This document shows positions 27,231-36,113 of a DNA stretch of 50,228 bases, one piece after another. The notes beneath the pieces are model-generated. The model worked only from the letters and a program-made list of their open reading frames with translations. It ran no database searches and was not told the origin of the DNA. Position 1 is the first letter of the stretch, and every line of letters starts with the position of its first letter. Where the stretch lies: the NCBI GenBank assembly GCA_024279255.1, contig JAJRRT010000019.1, forward strand, positions 1 to 50,228, written 5' to 3'. Both the position numbers and the translations under genes were made by a program. Source of the DNA: Deltaproteobacteria bacterium. GTDB taxonomy: Bacteria; Desulfobacterota; Desulfuromonadia; Desulfuromonadales; Geopsychrobacteraceae.

Positions 27231-28427
27231 TTAGTTACAGATGCGATTTCGGCCCTGCTGCTTGGCGAGATAGAGCGCCTGGTCGGCTGCAGAGATCACC
27301 TGGTCAGGTGAGCGCCGTTCACGTGAGGGCTCTGCTACCCCAATACTGATAGTCACACTCAGGGGTTTGTTTGTTGTTTTTTTTAAGGTCCGCTTCGTTG
27401 GTTTTTTTGCCGGGCGATCCTTGCTGCGAGGGATAAAACCAGTTGTCGCAACCTTCTTACGAATTCGTTCTAATTCAGTCTGAATATCTTCGATCTTTCT
27501 GTTGGGAAATACTATTGTAAACTCTTCGCCCCCATAGCGAAAGGCATGACCTCCACAGGCAACAGTCGCCAGACATCCCGCAACCATCTTCAAAACCTGG
27601 TCTCCTACATCATGGCCATGCTTATCATTGAACTTCTTAAAGTGATCGATGTCCAACATCGCTAGCGAGTAGCGCTTTCCCAGCCGTTTCAAGGATTCAT
27701 TTAGTGCGCGTCGTCCTGGGATGCCAGTCAATTCATCGCGATATGCCATGTTATGTGAGGTCTCTAGTAGACCAGTTAAGAGGGTTGCTATCGCCAGACA
27801 GAAGAACAGCATTAAAAATTGATTTTCGAACTGCAGATAAAACGGGATAACGGTTAGAACGAGAGTCCAGAAAAATGCCGATTCTAATGGTTGCGGTCGA
27901 CGTTGGAAATTGACGAGAGCCAGGAGTGTCGATGTGGTCAGGATTCCAAAGAGCAGTATTCCAGGTTGTGACTCTAGAGGGAGAGAAAAGGGAAGCGGTT
28001 GATAGAGAATGCGGGAGAAATTTTCAGGCCAGTATTGTTCAAACCAGAATATAGCTAAACCCTGAATCAACAGGGATGAACCATATAGCGCCGTCAGTGT
28101 GCTACCGAACCTTTTCTCTGGAAGGAGTAAAGTCAGAGTCAGGTTGAGAGGGAGCAAGAGAGCAAGAACGGGATAAATTATTGGCTGTTGAGGATATAGG
28201 GAGCAAAGGCCTAGCGAGAGGGCCAGGAGAAACAACGCAAAAACAAGGCGATTGCGTTTAAATCTCAATCCCAGAAGAAAAGTAATGATGAAGATTGTCA
28301 GGAAGAAAATAGGCAGATAATCGGTGATTTGTTGCTGAAGAGGCGCGGCTTTGAGCAAAAAGATACCGGCGACCAAGAAGAGTCCGCCAGGGAAGAAAAG
28401 AAGGTAGCAAAATCTGAAAAAAGACAT
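27231..28427 (-). CDS. Multi-pass membrane diguanylate cyclase
   Basis: A 398-aa protein with about seven or eight membrane segments (residues about 8-222) and a C-terminal GGDEF domain (about 230-398). The active site reads YGGEEFTIV (GGEEF, near 297), with LTGIPGRRALNE and MLDIDHFKKFNDKHGHDVGD, so it should make c-di-GMP. No RxxD inhibitory site is seen just before the motif. Between the GGEEF core and the final TISIGVAEPS strand there is an unusual Lys/Arg/Thr-rich insertion (about 20 residues, with KKPTKRTLKK). It follows the SH3/coiled-coil gene by 8 nt, suggesting a common transcript. I see no good ribosome site. Confidence 0.93.
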   Translation of the reverse strand: MSFFRFCYLLFFPGGLFLVAGIFLLKAAPLQQQITDYLPIFFLTIFIITFLLGLRFKRNRLVFALFLLALSLGLCSLYPQQPIIYPVLALLLPLNLTLTLLLPEKRFGSTLTALYGSSLLIQGLAIFWFEQYWPENFSRILYQPLPFSLPLESQPGILLFGILTTSTLLALVNFQRRPQPLESAFFWTLVLTVIPFYLQFENQFLMLFFCLAIATLLTGLLETSHNMAYRDELTGIPGRRALNESLKRLGKRYSLAMLDIDHFKKFNDKHGHDVGDQVLKMVAGCLATVACGGHAFRYGGEEFTIVFPNRKIEDIQTELERIRKKVATTGFIPRSKDRPAKKPTKRTLKKTTNKPLSVTISIGVAEPSRERRSPDQVISAADQALYLAKQQGRNRICN

Positions 28428-28435
28428 CTAAACGA

Positions 28436-29068
28436 CTAGAGATAGCTGCGCTTTTTCTTACGCGAAACCTTACCGAGTAACCAGCCGAAGAAGAGTACGC
28501 CAGCTCCCGCAAGGAACCATTTAATGACACCGGTTCGCAGGTAGAGGCTGTTCTCTTCTTTGAGCCGTTGCAAGCGTTCCGCCAGATCACTGCTCTCCTT
28601 TTGAAGCTGATCTCTTTCGAGCGTTATTTGCACCGCACCAGAGGAAATCTTCTGGAGCTTTTGATACTTTTCATTGACCAGTGCCAGCTCTTTTTCTGTG
28701 GAAGTAAGGCTTTGTATCCTTTTTTTGCTATTACTCAAACTGGCTGATAGCTGATCAATCTGTTGCTGCAATTTTCTGTTTTCTGTCAAGAGCTGTTTGA
28801 TCTTCTCAGCTTTTGGGAGGTCCTTGGTTATATACTGGCTACGGACATAACCCTTAATGCCCTTTTCAGTACGAATGAGCATGAACCCTTTTTGTTCTTC
28901 AATAATTTCTAGCCGGTTTCCTGTTTGAACGGTCGTCAGAATCGGCTTGTTATTACCGGGCTGAGCCCGCACAGTGACAACCAGTATGTCGGAAACATAT
29001 CCTGTTGTGGCAAAAGAAGTATTTACCAACAGCAACGACAGGCACAGGGTGGTCAGAAGAGTTTTCAT
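28436..29068 (-). CDS. SH3-domain, coiled-coil, membrane-anchored protein
   Basis: The ATG at 29068 (behind AAGGGA) gives 210 aa; a longer frame to 29104 adds an unlikely extension. Order: signal peptide (about 1-20), bacterial SH3 domain (about 22-80; VVTVRAQPGNNKPILTTVQ, GIKGYVRSQYI), a long coiled coil (about 85-175) and a C-terminal membrane helix followed by a basic KKKKR tail. This matches the SH3-and-anchor family seen in proteobacteria. The SH3 part should face the periplasm. It sits 8 nt before a membrane diguanylate cyclase, so it might sense the cell wall and influence c-di-GMP (inference). Confidence 0.9.
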   Translation of the reverse strand: MKTLLTTLCLSLLLVNTSFATTGYVSDILVVTVRAQPGNNKPILTTVQTGNRLEIIEEQKGFMLIRTEKGIKGYVRSQYITKDLPKAEKIKQLLTENRKLQQQIDQLSASLSNSKKRIQSLTSTEKELALVNEKYQKLQKISSGAVQITLERDQLQKESSDLAERLQRLKEENSLYLRTGVIKWFLAGAGVLFFGWLLGKVSRKKKRSYL

Positions 29069-29094
29069 TTGAAAGTCCCTTTTGGGCTGGGGAG

Positions 29095-29124
29095 AGCAGA
29101 TCAAAACATGAAATCTGCTTGATC
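29095..29124. repeat. Interleaved inverted repeats in divergent promoter region
   Basis: AGCAGAT (29095-29101) pairs with ATCTGCT (29113-29119), and GATCAA (29099-29104) pairs with TTGATC (29119-29124). The two pairs overlap, so they are alternatives. They lie in the 163-nt gap between the SH3 gene and the divergent thioesterase gene. Confidence 0.4.
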
Positions 29125-29231
29125 ATATAGGTTATGCATGTGCGATTTCAAGGATTTATCTTTCTCCTTTATTCCAGAGTTCGTATGTTACCCTCTGTCG
29201 TATATCTATTTAATGTTTCGGAGTTATTTGT

Positions 29232-29978
29232 ATGCCAAAAGAAAAGTATGAAAAAAGCTATGCCGTTCATTACTTTGATGTCGATTGGAACGCTGAATTA
29301 CAGTTTGGATCCCTGCTTGATTTTTTGCAGGATAGTGCCGGCGAAGATGCTGTAAAGCGAGGCTTTGGTGTTGAACAGCTCCAGTTGCGTGGACTGACTT
29401 GGATGCTCAGTCGCTATCGCATTCAACTGGACTCAATTGTGGGCTTGGATGATCTGGTCAGCATTCGTACCTGGCCATCTGTGCATAAGGGACTCTCGGC
29501 ATGCCGTGAGTTTGAAATTTTTTGTAATGGGGCCCTTATCGGTGTCGCAAGTTCGGCGTGGATGCTGGTCGATTTAGAAACTCGGCGGCCTGTGCGTCCC
29601 AAGGAAAAGCTCGGCGAGGTTTTTTTGATCAATGAGCAGGTCTTTTCCGAACCTCTGGGTGCAATAAAATTTTCTGGTGAATTCGATTCTTATTTAGGTT
29701 ATAGAGTGCGTCGTGCTGATCTCGACCTCAACTGTCATGTCAATAATCGCGTATTTTTCGATTGGGCTGTCGAGTCGCTTGACGCTGAATTAATAGAAAA
29801 TCGGCGTTTGAAACAGGTCGATATCAATTATCTGGCCGAAGCATTGGCGGGTGAGGAAATCTCCGCTTCCTGCTCGCGTCAGACCACCGTTGAGGGTTTG
29901 CTCTGTTCTCATCTGATAACTCGGCCATCAGATCATAAAGAGTTGGCAAAGCTCCAGACTCTTTGGGTGCCCCGTTGA
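29232..29978 (+). CDS. Acyl-ACP thioesterase (FatA/FatB-like)
   Basis: Hydrolyses acyl-ACP to free fatty acids. The 248-aa product has the double hot-dog architecture: first half (about 1-130; HYFDVDWNAELQFGSLLDFLQD, GLTWMLSRYRI) and second half (about 150-248). The segment ADLDLNCHVNNRVFFDWAVES carries the Asn/His pattern of plant and bacterial acyl-ACP thioesterases (His near residue 170). A GGAG lies 9 nt before the ATG. The neighbours are not lipid genes. The role could be fatty-acid release for membrane turnover; chain-length preference cannot be seen. Confidence 0.9.
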   Translation: MPKEKYEKSYAVHYFDVDWNAELQFGSLLDFLQDSAGEDAVKRGFGVEQLQLRGLTWMLSRYRIQLDSIVGLDDLVSIRTWPSVHKGLSACREFEIFCNGALIGVASSAWMLVDLETRRPVRPKEKLGEVFLINEQVFSEPLGAIKFSGEFDSYLGYRVRRADLDLNCHVNNRVFFDWAVESLDAELIENRRLKQVDINYLAEALAGEEISASCSRQTTVEGLLCSHLITRPSDHKELAKLQTLWVPR

Positions 29979-30079
29979 CAGAATTATGCATCCGCAAAGC
30001 GGTGTTTTTATAGTGCCAGAACAGCAGAATTTTTGCAGATCGGTTATCCTGAAGATGTGGGGGGTGAAGGGAGCCGGTC

Positions 30080-30277
30080 ATGAATAAAGCAAGGTTCGAG
30101 TATCTTTGTCATGAGCACGAAGTTGGTCGAAACACTCTGGTTGCACATCCTGCCAGCTATGAGGATGGAGTGATTGTCAGCTGTATTAAACTGACCGACA
30201 CCATGATCGTCCGAACGACCGACGGCTACAGTCGCAGTTGGGATTATCATGATTGTGAGGATCTGACCCATCAATAG
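30080..30277 (+). CDS. Small hypothetical protein, 65 aa
   Basis: A 65-codon frame with a strong ribosome site (GAAGGGAG) at proper distance from its ATG. The protein is soluble and His/Asp/Cys-containing (YLCHEHEVGRN, SCIKLTDTMIVRTTDGYSRSWDYHDCEDL), with a strand-rich look. It is not a signal peptide or a toxin-like hydrophobic peptide. I do not recognise the family. It sits alone between the thioesterase and pepN genes and is followed by a hairpin at 30288-30313. Confidence 0.65.
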   Translation: MNKARFEYLCHEHEVGRNTLVAHPASYEDGVIVSCIKLTDTMIVRTTDGYSRSWDYHDCEDLTHQ

Positions 30278-30287
30278 GTTTGTGAGT

Positions 30288-30313
30288 GAGGCAGGCGCAT
30301 TTGCGCTTGCCTC
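30288..30313 (+). repeat. 12-bp hairpin after small protein gene
   Basis: Arms 30288-30299 and 30302-30313 are reverse complements except for one G·T wobble, with only two unpaired bases. This is a very stable GC-rich hairpin but no T tract follows, so it is either a transcript-stabilising structure or an inefficient terminator. Confidence 0.6.
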
Positions 30314-30442
30314 TGAATATTCTGGTCATATTCTGTTCTGCTTGGTCTTTAGCCTTCCGTTGAAAAATGCTATTCTCCTCTCTGCTGTTTGATATTCAAA
30401 TATCTAGCCAATTGAGATAACTCTTAACAGAAAAAGACCACT

Positions 30443-33082
30443 ATGACATCACCTCACCTTCAGGCCCCCGAAACCATACATCTGTCTGACTACAAATCGC
30501 CAGCCTATCTGGTTGAAAGTGTCGATTTGCTGTTTCAACTGACAGCATCTGCTACCCGTGTCAGCTCACAGATACATCTGTACCGTAACCCTGACCGGAC
30601 AAGCGGGGAACCTCTCTTCCTTGCGGGTGAGCAGCTTAAACTGATGTCACTTAAACTTGATGGCATTCTGCTCGACCCCTCGTGCTATCAGGTCTCCGAT
30701 GAAGGCTTAACTGTCGCTGAAGTTCCACACTCTTTTCTCCTTGAAGTCGAAACCGAGATTGATCCGGCAAGCAATACCGCGCTGGAGGGACTTTATCTGT
30801 CGAGTGGCAATTTTTGCACCCAGTGTGAAGCTCAGGGGTTCCGTAACATCACCTATTATCCGGATCGCCCGGACGTCATGGCAAAATTCCGGGTGAGGAT
30901 AGAAGCAGACCGCAACGACTACCCGGTATTGCTGAGTAACGGTAATCTGATTGAATCGGGTGATTTGGCCGCTGGTCAGCATTTCGTACAATGGGAGGAT
31001 CCATTCCCAAAGCCGAGTTATCTGTTCGCATTGGTTGCAGGTGACCTGACCTGTATCGAGGATCGTTTTACTACCCGTTCCGGGCGCGAGATCTTGCTGC
31101 AGATATATGTCGAGCATCGTAATCGCGATCTTTGTGACCACGCCATGCTCTCGTTGAAGAAATCGATGGAATGGGATGAGAAAGTCTATGGTCTGGAGTA
31201 CGACCTTGATCGCTACATGATCGTCGCTGTCGATGATTTCAATATGGGCGCGATGGAGAATAAGGGCTTGAACGTCTTCAATTCCAAGTATGTTCTGGCC
31301 CTGCCCGAGGTCGCGACCGACAATGATTTTCTTGGGGTCGAGGCAGTCATTGGCCATGAATATTTTCATAACTACACCGGGAATCGTGTGACCTGTCGTG
31401 ACTGGTTTCAACTCAGCCTTAAAGAGGGGCTGACTGTCTTTCGTGATCAGGAGTTTTCGGCTGATCTTAACTCCGCAGCGGTCAAGCGGATCGATGATGT
31501 GCGTATCCTGCGTCAGAGTCAGTTCCCGGAGGATGCCGGTCCCATGGCTCATCCCGTACGGCCGGCTTCTTATGTTGAGATCAACAATTTTTACACAGTA
31601 ACGGTCTACAACAAGGGCGCAGAGTTGATCCGTATGCAACAGGCGCTACTCGGCAAAGAGGCTTTCAATATGGGGGTGCGACACTATCTGCGTAAGCACG
31701 ACGGGCAGGCGGTGACGACCGATGATTTTGTTGCGGCCCTGGAGGAGTGTAGTGGCCAGGATCTTACACTGTTTCGCCGCTGGTATGCCCAGGCTGGAAC
31801 ACCGCGACTGTCGATTGAGACCAGTTATGATGCTGTTAAAAAAGAGTATCGCCTGCTCTGTCGACAAAGTTGCCCTGCGACCCCGGACCAGACCGCCAAA
31901 AAACCGTTCCAGATCCCATTTGCCATCGGGATGCTTGATGCTGATGGGACCGACATGCCCCTGAATTTGGTCGAGGGAAAAGCTGCGGGGATGACAACCC
32001 TGGTGCTTGATCTGCAACAGGCCGAGCAGGAGTTTGTATTTGAGAATGTTGAGACAGAACCGATCCTCTCCCCCTTACGTGGGTTTTCGGCTCCAGTCAT
32101 CCTTGAATTTCCCCAGCCGGACGCTGAGCTTGCATTTCGTATGACCCACGACAGCGATTCTTTCAACCGTTGGGAAGCAGCGCAACAACTGGCTCAGCGT
32201 GAATTGCTTGCCGCCCTGGAAAACCCTGATTCGCAGGTTCTTAGTGAGTTGTTTGTTAATAGCTGGAACCAGGCCCTTGCTGATCAAAAAGCTGATGCTG
32301 GCCTGCTGACTCAACTGTTGACTTTGCCCTCAGAGGTTTATCTGGGTGAGCAGATGAGTGCGATCGATCCCGGGCGTATTCACCTGGTGCGACAGGCGGC
32401 GCGCCGACAGCTGGCAACTGCCAGCAGGGGAGTATTGATTGAGCGTTTGCGCGCAGGTCGGCAGACTCAGAGTTATAGCCTTGATCCATTGCAGGTTGGA
32501 AATCGCAGCCTGAAAAACTTTTGTTTAAGTCTATTGATGGTGCTGGAGGATGCCGAAGTGGTTGAGTACTGTCTGCAGCAGTATGAATTTGCTACCAACA
32601 TGACCGATCGCCTGGCGGCACTTACCTGTCTGGCTTCGAGCTCGGTGCCACAACGCCAGAAAATCCTGGAAGCTTTTTATTTGCGTTGGGAGAAGCAGCC
32701 GCTGGTGGTTGATAAGTGGTTCATGCTGCAAGCGATGGCAGACCGACAAACAATCTGTGAGGATGTTGCAATCTTGCTTAAGCATCCCGCGTTTAATATG
32801 GACAACCCGAATCGGGTGCGTAGTTTGATCAGCGCTTTTGCTGCGGGAAATCCAGACGGTTTTCATCAGGTTGATGGCACTGGTTATCGTTTTCTGACTG
32901 AGCAGATTTTATATCTGAATCAGCGTAACCCACAGCTGGCAGCGCGTTTGGCCCTGCCGTTGTCACGTTGGAAGCGGTTTGAAACAACACGCAGTGTGTT
33001 GATGCGCGAGCAGCTTGAAGAATTGCAGCAGCAGGAGTTATCTCGCGATCTGTTCGAAATCGTCAGCAAGAGTTTGAAATAG
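30443..33082 (+). CDS. pepN: Aminopeptidase N (M1 family)
   Basis: Zinc metallo-aminopeptidase that trims N-terminal residues from peptides. The 879-aa protein is of the E. coli PepN type. It has the substrate-anchoring GAMEN motif (residues 269-273, in MGAMENKGLN), the zinc site HEYFH (305-309) with the downstream glutamate (LKEGLTVFRDQEFSAD, Glu328), and the long C-terminal helical domain. No signal peptide is seen, so it is cytoplasmic. The ribosome site is weak (AGAAAAAG). It is followed after 12 nt by an SDR-like gene. Confidence 0.97.
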   Translation: MTSPHLQAPETIHLSDYKSPAYLVESVDLLFQLTASATRVSSQIHLYRNPDRTSGEPLFLAGEQLKLMSLKLDGILLDPSCYQVSDEGLTVAEVPHSFLLEVETEIDPASNTALEGLYLSSGNFCTQCEAQGFRNITYYPDRPDVMAKFRVRIEADRNDYPVLLSNGNLIESGDLAAGQHFVQWEDPFPKPSYLFALVAGDLTCIEDRFTTRSGREILLQIYVEHRNRDLCDHAMLSLKKSMEWDEKVYGLEYDLDRYMIVAVDDFNMGAMENKGLNVFNSKYVLALPEVATDNDFLGVEAVIGHEYFHNYTGNRVTCRDWFQLSLKEGLTVFRDQEFSADLNSAAVKRIDDVRILRQSQFPEDAGPMAHPVRPASYVEINNFYTVTVYNKGAELIRMQQALLGKEAFNMGVRHYLRKHDGQAVTTDDFVAALEECSGQDLTLFRRWYAQAGTPRLSIETSYDAVKKEYRLLCRQSCPATPDQTAKKPFQIPFAIGMLDADGTDMPLNLVEGKAAGMTTLVLDLQQAEQEFVFENVETEPILSPLRGFSAPVILEFPQPDAELAFRMTHDSDSFNRWEAAQQLAQRELLAALENPDSQVLSELFVNSWNQALADQKADAGLLTQLLTLPSEVYLGEQMSAIDPGRIHLVRQAARRQLATASRGVLIERLRAGRQTQSYSLDPLQVGNRSLKNFCLSLLMVLEDAEVVEYCLQQYEFATNMTDRLAALTCLASSSVPQRQKILEAFYLRWEKQPLVVDKWFMLQAMADRQTICEDVAILLKHPAFNMDNPNRVRSLISAFAAGNPDGFHQVDGTGYRFLTEQILYLNQRNPQLAARLALPLSRWKRFETTRSVLMREQLEELQQQELSRDLFEIVSKSLK

Positions 33083-33094
33083 AGAGGTCATGTC

Positions 33095-33976
33095 GTGAAG
33101 AAGATTTTTTTCGCCGGTTTCGGGGATATTGCAAGGCGTATCTCACAGCAATCTGAAGTGACCGGGTTACCGATAGCCTTGATAACGCGCAGTGATGAGA
33201 AGTTTGCGCAGCTTACTGCTCAGGGGTTTGAGGCAATACTCGATAGTTTTGATGATCCCGAGAATCTTGGTCACCTGCCACTGTCTGGTCGTACCGTCTT
33301 TTATACGGCACCGCCTCCAGGTGGTGGTTTCAGCGACACGCGGGTTGGAGTGTTCTGTGCTCAAATCAGTGCGGACAATCTGCCGGATAAGGTCATTTAC
33401 ATCAGCACCAGTGGTGTTTATGGTGATTGTGGTGGCGGTCTTGTCGATGAAACCGTGCCGCTCAACCCGCAGACGGCGCGCGCGAAAAGGCGGGCCGATG
33501 CTGAAATGCAACTGCAGCAGATGTCGCGAACTTTTGGAGTGCCACTGGTGATTCTGCGTGTCACCGGTATTTACGGTCCGACCCGCCTTCCCTTGCAGCG
33601 TCTGCAACAGAATCATCCGGTCCTGAAACCCGAGGAATCAAATATCACCAATCGGATTTATGCCGAGGATCTGGCGCGAATTTGCGTGGCTGCGGCCCTC
33701 AAGGGGGAGGGTGGCGATATTTTCAATGTCAGTGACGGCGAGCATGGGACTATGACCGACTATTTTAACACTGTGGCAGATCATTTTGGTCTGCCGCGCC
33801 CGGAGCAGATTAGTCGATCAGAGGCGACTCAGGTGATGAACCCACTGATGCTCAGTTACATTAATGAGTCACGGCGGATGGATAATCGTTTGATGCTGAA
33901 AAAACTCAATATTGAACTCCTCTGCCCGAATCTGGAGGCTGGTTTGGTGGCCTGCCAAAAGGAGATGCGAGAATGA
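33095..33976 (+). CDS. SDR-like NAD(P)-dependent epimerase/reductase (YeeZ-like)
   Basis: A 293-aa Rossmann-fold protein of the atypical extended SDR group. The nucleotide site reads FFAGFGDIARR instead of the usual GxxGxxG. It continues with VIYISTSGVYGDCGG and VILRVTGIYGPTRLP. The usual YxxxK pair is not evident (TARAKRRADAE follows), as in YeeZ-type proteins. The GTG start follows GAGAGG. It overlaps the EI24 gene by 4 nt in ATGA. The substrate is unknown. Confidence 0.82.
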   Translation: MKKIFFAGFGDIARRISQQSEVTGLPIALITRSDEKFAQLTAQGFEAILDSFDDPENLGHLPLSGRTVFYTAPPPGGGFSDTRVGVFCAQISADNLPDKVIYISTSGVYGDCGGGLVDETVPLNPQTARAKRRADAEMQLQQMSRTFGVPLVILRVTGIYGPTRLPLQRLQQNHPVLKPEESNITNRIYAEDLARICVAAALKGEGGDIFNVSDGEHGTMTDYFNTVADHFGLPRPEQISRSEATQVMNPLMLSYINESRRMDNRLMLKKLNIELLCPNLEAGLVACQKEMRE

Positions 33977-34749
33977 GCCCTGTCACAACTCTCTTCCAGC
34001 CAGTCGCCAGTTTCAGTCGTGGCTTCGCTTATGTGTTTAGTGCCCCACGTTTTTTATTAAAACATCCTCGTCTTTTACGTTTTGTCGCCATTCCTTTTTC
34101 GATCAATCTGGTGGTTTTTTCACTGGCCGTCTATTTTGGTCTTGATCTGTTCACTCACCTGCTTGATCAGTATCTGCCACAAGGTGACGCCTGGTACCTG
34201 GCCGTATTCTATTATCTGGCCTGGATTGTCGCCGGGTTGTTGACCACTGTTGTGGTCTTTTTCGGTTTTACTGTTGTCGGAAACTTACTAGCGTCACCCT
34301 TTAACGAACTGTTATCTGAACGAATTGAATTTTTAGTTAAAGGGGGCGGTGATACAGGTCCGTTTACATTGACCGGTTTTGTTGCGGAGTCTGGTCGGGC
34401 GATGCTGACTGAGCTTAAAAAACAGCTTTTTTTTATTGTCGGTATGCTTCTGCTCCTGCTCATGAACCTGATGCCAGGATTTGGGCCGTTGGCGTATGCA
34501 GTGCTGGCACCGCTGTTTACACTGTTTTTTCTGGTGATTGAATATCTCAGTTTTGTGCTGATGCGTAAACAGGTCAGTTTCAGGCAACAACGACAGTATG
34601 TTTTTAGTCGTCCTCTTTTGATGGCTGGCTTCGGCTGCGCTGTTTTTTGTTTGTTGGCGATTCCGTTATTGCAGTTTTTCTGTATTCCGTTGGCGGTCAG
34701 TGGTGCGACTCTGCTCTGGTGTGATTTCCCTCACCTGGAAAAGGATTAG
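33973..34749 (+). CDS. EI24-domain (CysZ-like) membrane protein
   Basis: A 258-aa inner-membrane protein with about four to six membrane segments (near residues 40-62, 75-103, 150-175, 175-195 and 213-240). The EI24/CysZ-family block LLASPFNELLSERIEFLVKG follows the second segment. CysZ is a sulfate transporter in E. coli; EI24 relatives in other bacteria have no settled function, and there are no sulfate genes nearby. It is coupled to the SDR gene by a 4-nt overlap. Confidence 0.85.
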   Translation: MSPVTTLFQPVASFSRGFAYVFSAPRFLLKHPRLLRFVAIPFSINLVVFSLAVYFGLDLFTHLLDQYLPQGDAWYLAVFYYLAWIVAGLLTTVVVFFGFTVVGNLLASPFNELLSERIEFLVKGGGDTGPFTLTGFVAESGRAMLTELKKQLFFIVGMLLLLLMNLMPGFGPLAYAVLAPLFTLFFLVIEYLSFVLMRKQVSFRQQRQYVFSRPLLMAGFGCAVFCLLAIPLLQFFCIPLAVSGATLLWCDFPHLEKD

Positions 34750-34756
34750 AAATAAG

Positions 34757-35986
34757 ATGCGATTCCTGCTGCTGGGGTTTATCTTTCTGTTGCCATGTTT
34801 CGAGTTGCACGCATACGGACGGGGTGCCTGGCAGAAGAATGAAGCGGCGATTGAATTGTTCAATCAACAGCAGTTTGGGCAGGCGTTAAAATTGTTGCTT
34901 GAAGTAGATCGTGAACTTCCGAGCAATCAGGCTATTCGTAAGAATATCGCAGCAGGCTATCTTGGCGCGGGTCAACAGCAGATCAAAGTTGGCGATTACG
35001 GAACTGCTGCTGAATTTTTACAAAAGGGGAAAGTATACAACGATCAGGATTCTCGTCTTTGGCTGCTCCGTGGTATCGCACTCATGAGAAATGGCGCCTT
35101 TGCCGAAGCTGAAAGTGAGTTTAACGAAGCTTGGGCGATGAGCGGGGACGAACCGCAGGTGATGCAGCATCTTGGCCGCTTGTATTATGAGACCGATCGA
35201 ATGTTTGAAGCAGTCGATATCTGGCAGAGGGCACTTTTACTCGACCCTGAGAATAAAACCCTGGCCATTCAGCTTGAAAAAGCCCAACGTGAACAAAAGG
35301 TTGAGAAGGATCTAGATCGCAACTACAGCGGCCACTTTATTCTCAGTTATGCCGAAAATAGAAAGGCAGACATCGGCGGCGAAACTTTAGATGCCCTGGA
35401 GGAAGCCTACACTTGGGCCGGGGCGAAATTAGGGTACTATCCTGAACGTCAAACCCCGGTGATTCTCTATACTCATCGTCAATTCAGTGGACTGACCGGT
35501 TCGCCGGAATGGGCTGCCGGGCTTTATGATGGGAAAATTCGCCTGTCGATTGGTGGGCTGACTCATGTCGGGAACAGTGTAAAGGCTCTGTTAGCGCATG
35601 AGTTTATGCATGTGATGGTTCGCGAGATGGCGGGTAATCATGTCCCTTTTTGGTTAAATGAAGGTTTGGCCGAATTATCTGCTCGAGAACAAGATAATCC
35701 CTCACTTGTACACCTTGAGGTCGCCTTGACTGATGGAAAGCTGTTCGCTTTTAAAGAGCTTGAAGGTTCGTTCCGAACGCTGGGTCCAAAACAGATTGGA
35801 CTGGCCTATGAACAAAGTTATTCTTTTGTCCGTTACCTGATCGAACGTTTTGGTTGGTACCAGATGGCTGAGCTGTTGCCTCTTTTTAAAGGTGGTTTAA
35901 CCCCCTTGGATGCGATAAGTCGTGTTTACGGAGACTATGGGGCTAGTTTTGTCTCCTTGGAGCGAGATTGGCGGCGGCAACTCTAG
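34757..35986 (+). CDS. Secreted TPR protein with MA-family metallopeptidase domain
   Basis: The ATG at 34757 gives 409 aa and opens directly with a signal peptide (about 1-20, FLLLGFIFLLPCFELHAYG). TPR repeats fill about residues 25-175 (AIELFNQQQFGQALKLLLE, EFNEAWAMSGDEPQVMQHLG). A gluzincin-type domain follows, with HEFMH (His281 and His285) and the downstream glutamate motif FWLNEGLAELS. The catalytic set looks complete, so it is probably an active periplasmic metalloprotease of the MA-like family. The substrate is unknown. It follows the EI24 gene by 7 nt. Confidence 0.88.
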   Translation: MRFLLLGFIFLLPCFELHAYGRGAWQKNEAAIELFNQQQFGQALKLLLEVDRELPSNQAIRKNIAAGYLGAGQQQIKVGDYGTAAEFLQKGKVYNDQDSRLWLLRGIALMRNGAFAEAESEFNEAWAMSGDEPQVMQHLGRLYYETDRMFEAVDIWQRALLLDPENKTLAIQLEKAQREQKVEKDLDRNYSGHFILSYAENRKADIGGETLDALEEAYTWAGAKLGYYPERQTPVILYTHRQFSGLTGSPEWAAGLYDGKIRLSIGGLTHVGNSVKALLAHEFMHVMVREMAGNHVPFWLNEGLAELSAREQDNPSLVHLEVALTDGKLFAFKELEGSFRTLGPKQIGLAYEQSYSFVRYLIERFGWYQMAELLPLFKGGLTPLDAISRVYGDYGASFVSLERDWRRQL

Positions 35987-36113
35987 CTTCTGATTTATTC
36001 CACCTTGTTCCGTGGTGTCATACGGGATTTCTCCTTGATCGATCCTGTCCCATAGATTAAACTCCTGCGCACTAACGATCAATATATTCTGATTTATTTA
36101 TAAGGAGGCCATT

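Noticed and set aside
29979..30079. c-di-GMP (GEMM) riboswitch, suggested by GCAAAGC at about 29995
   Set aside because: The surrounding bases form only a 4-bp stem followed by Ts, and the other conserved GEMM blocks are missing; at best a weak terminator of the thioesterase gene.
30707..31639. 310-codon minus-strand open frame inside pepN
   Set aside because: It lies entirely antisense to a clear aminopeptidase N with all its motifs, has no recognisable domain and no operon context.
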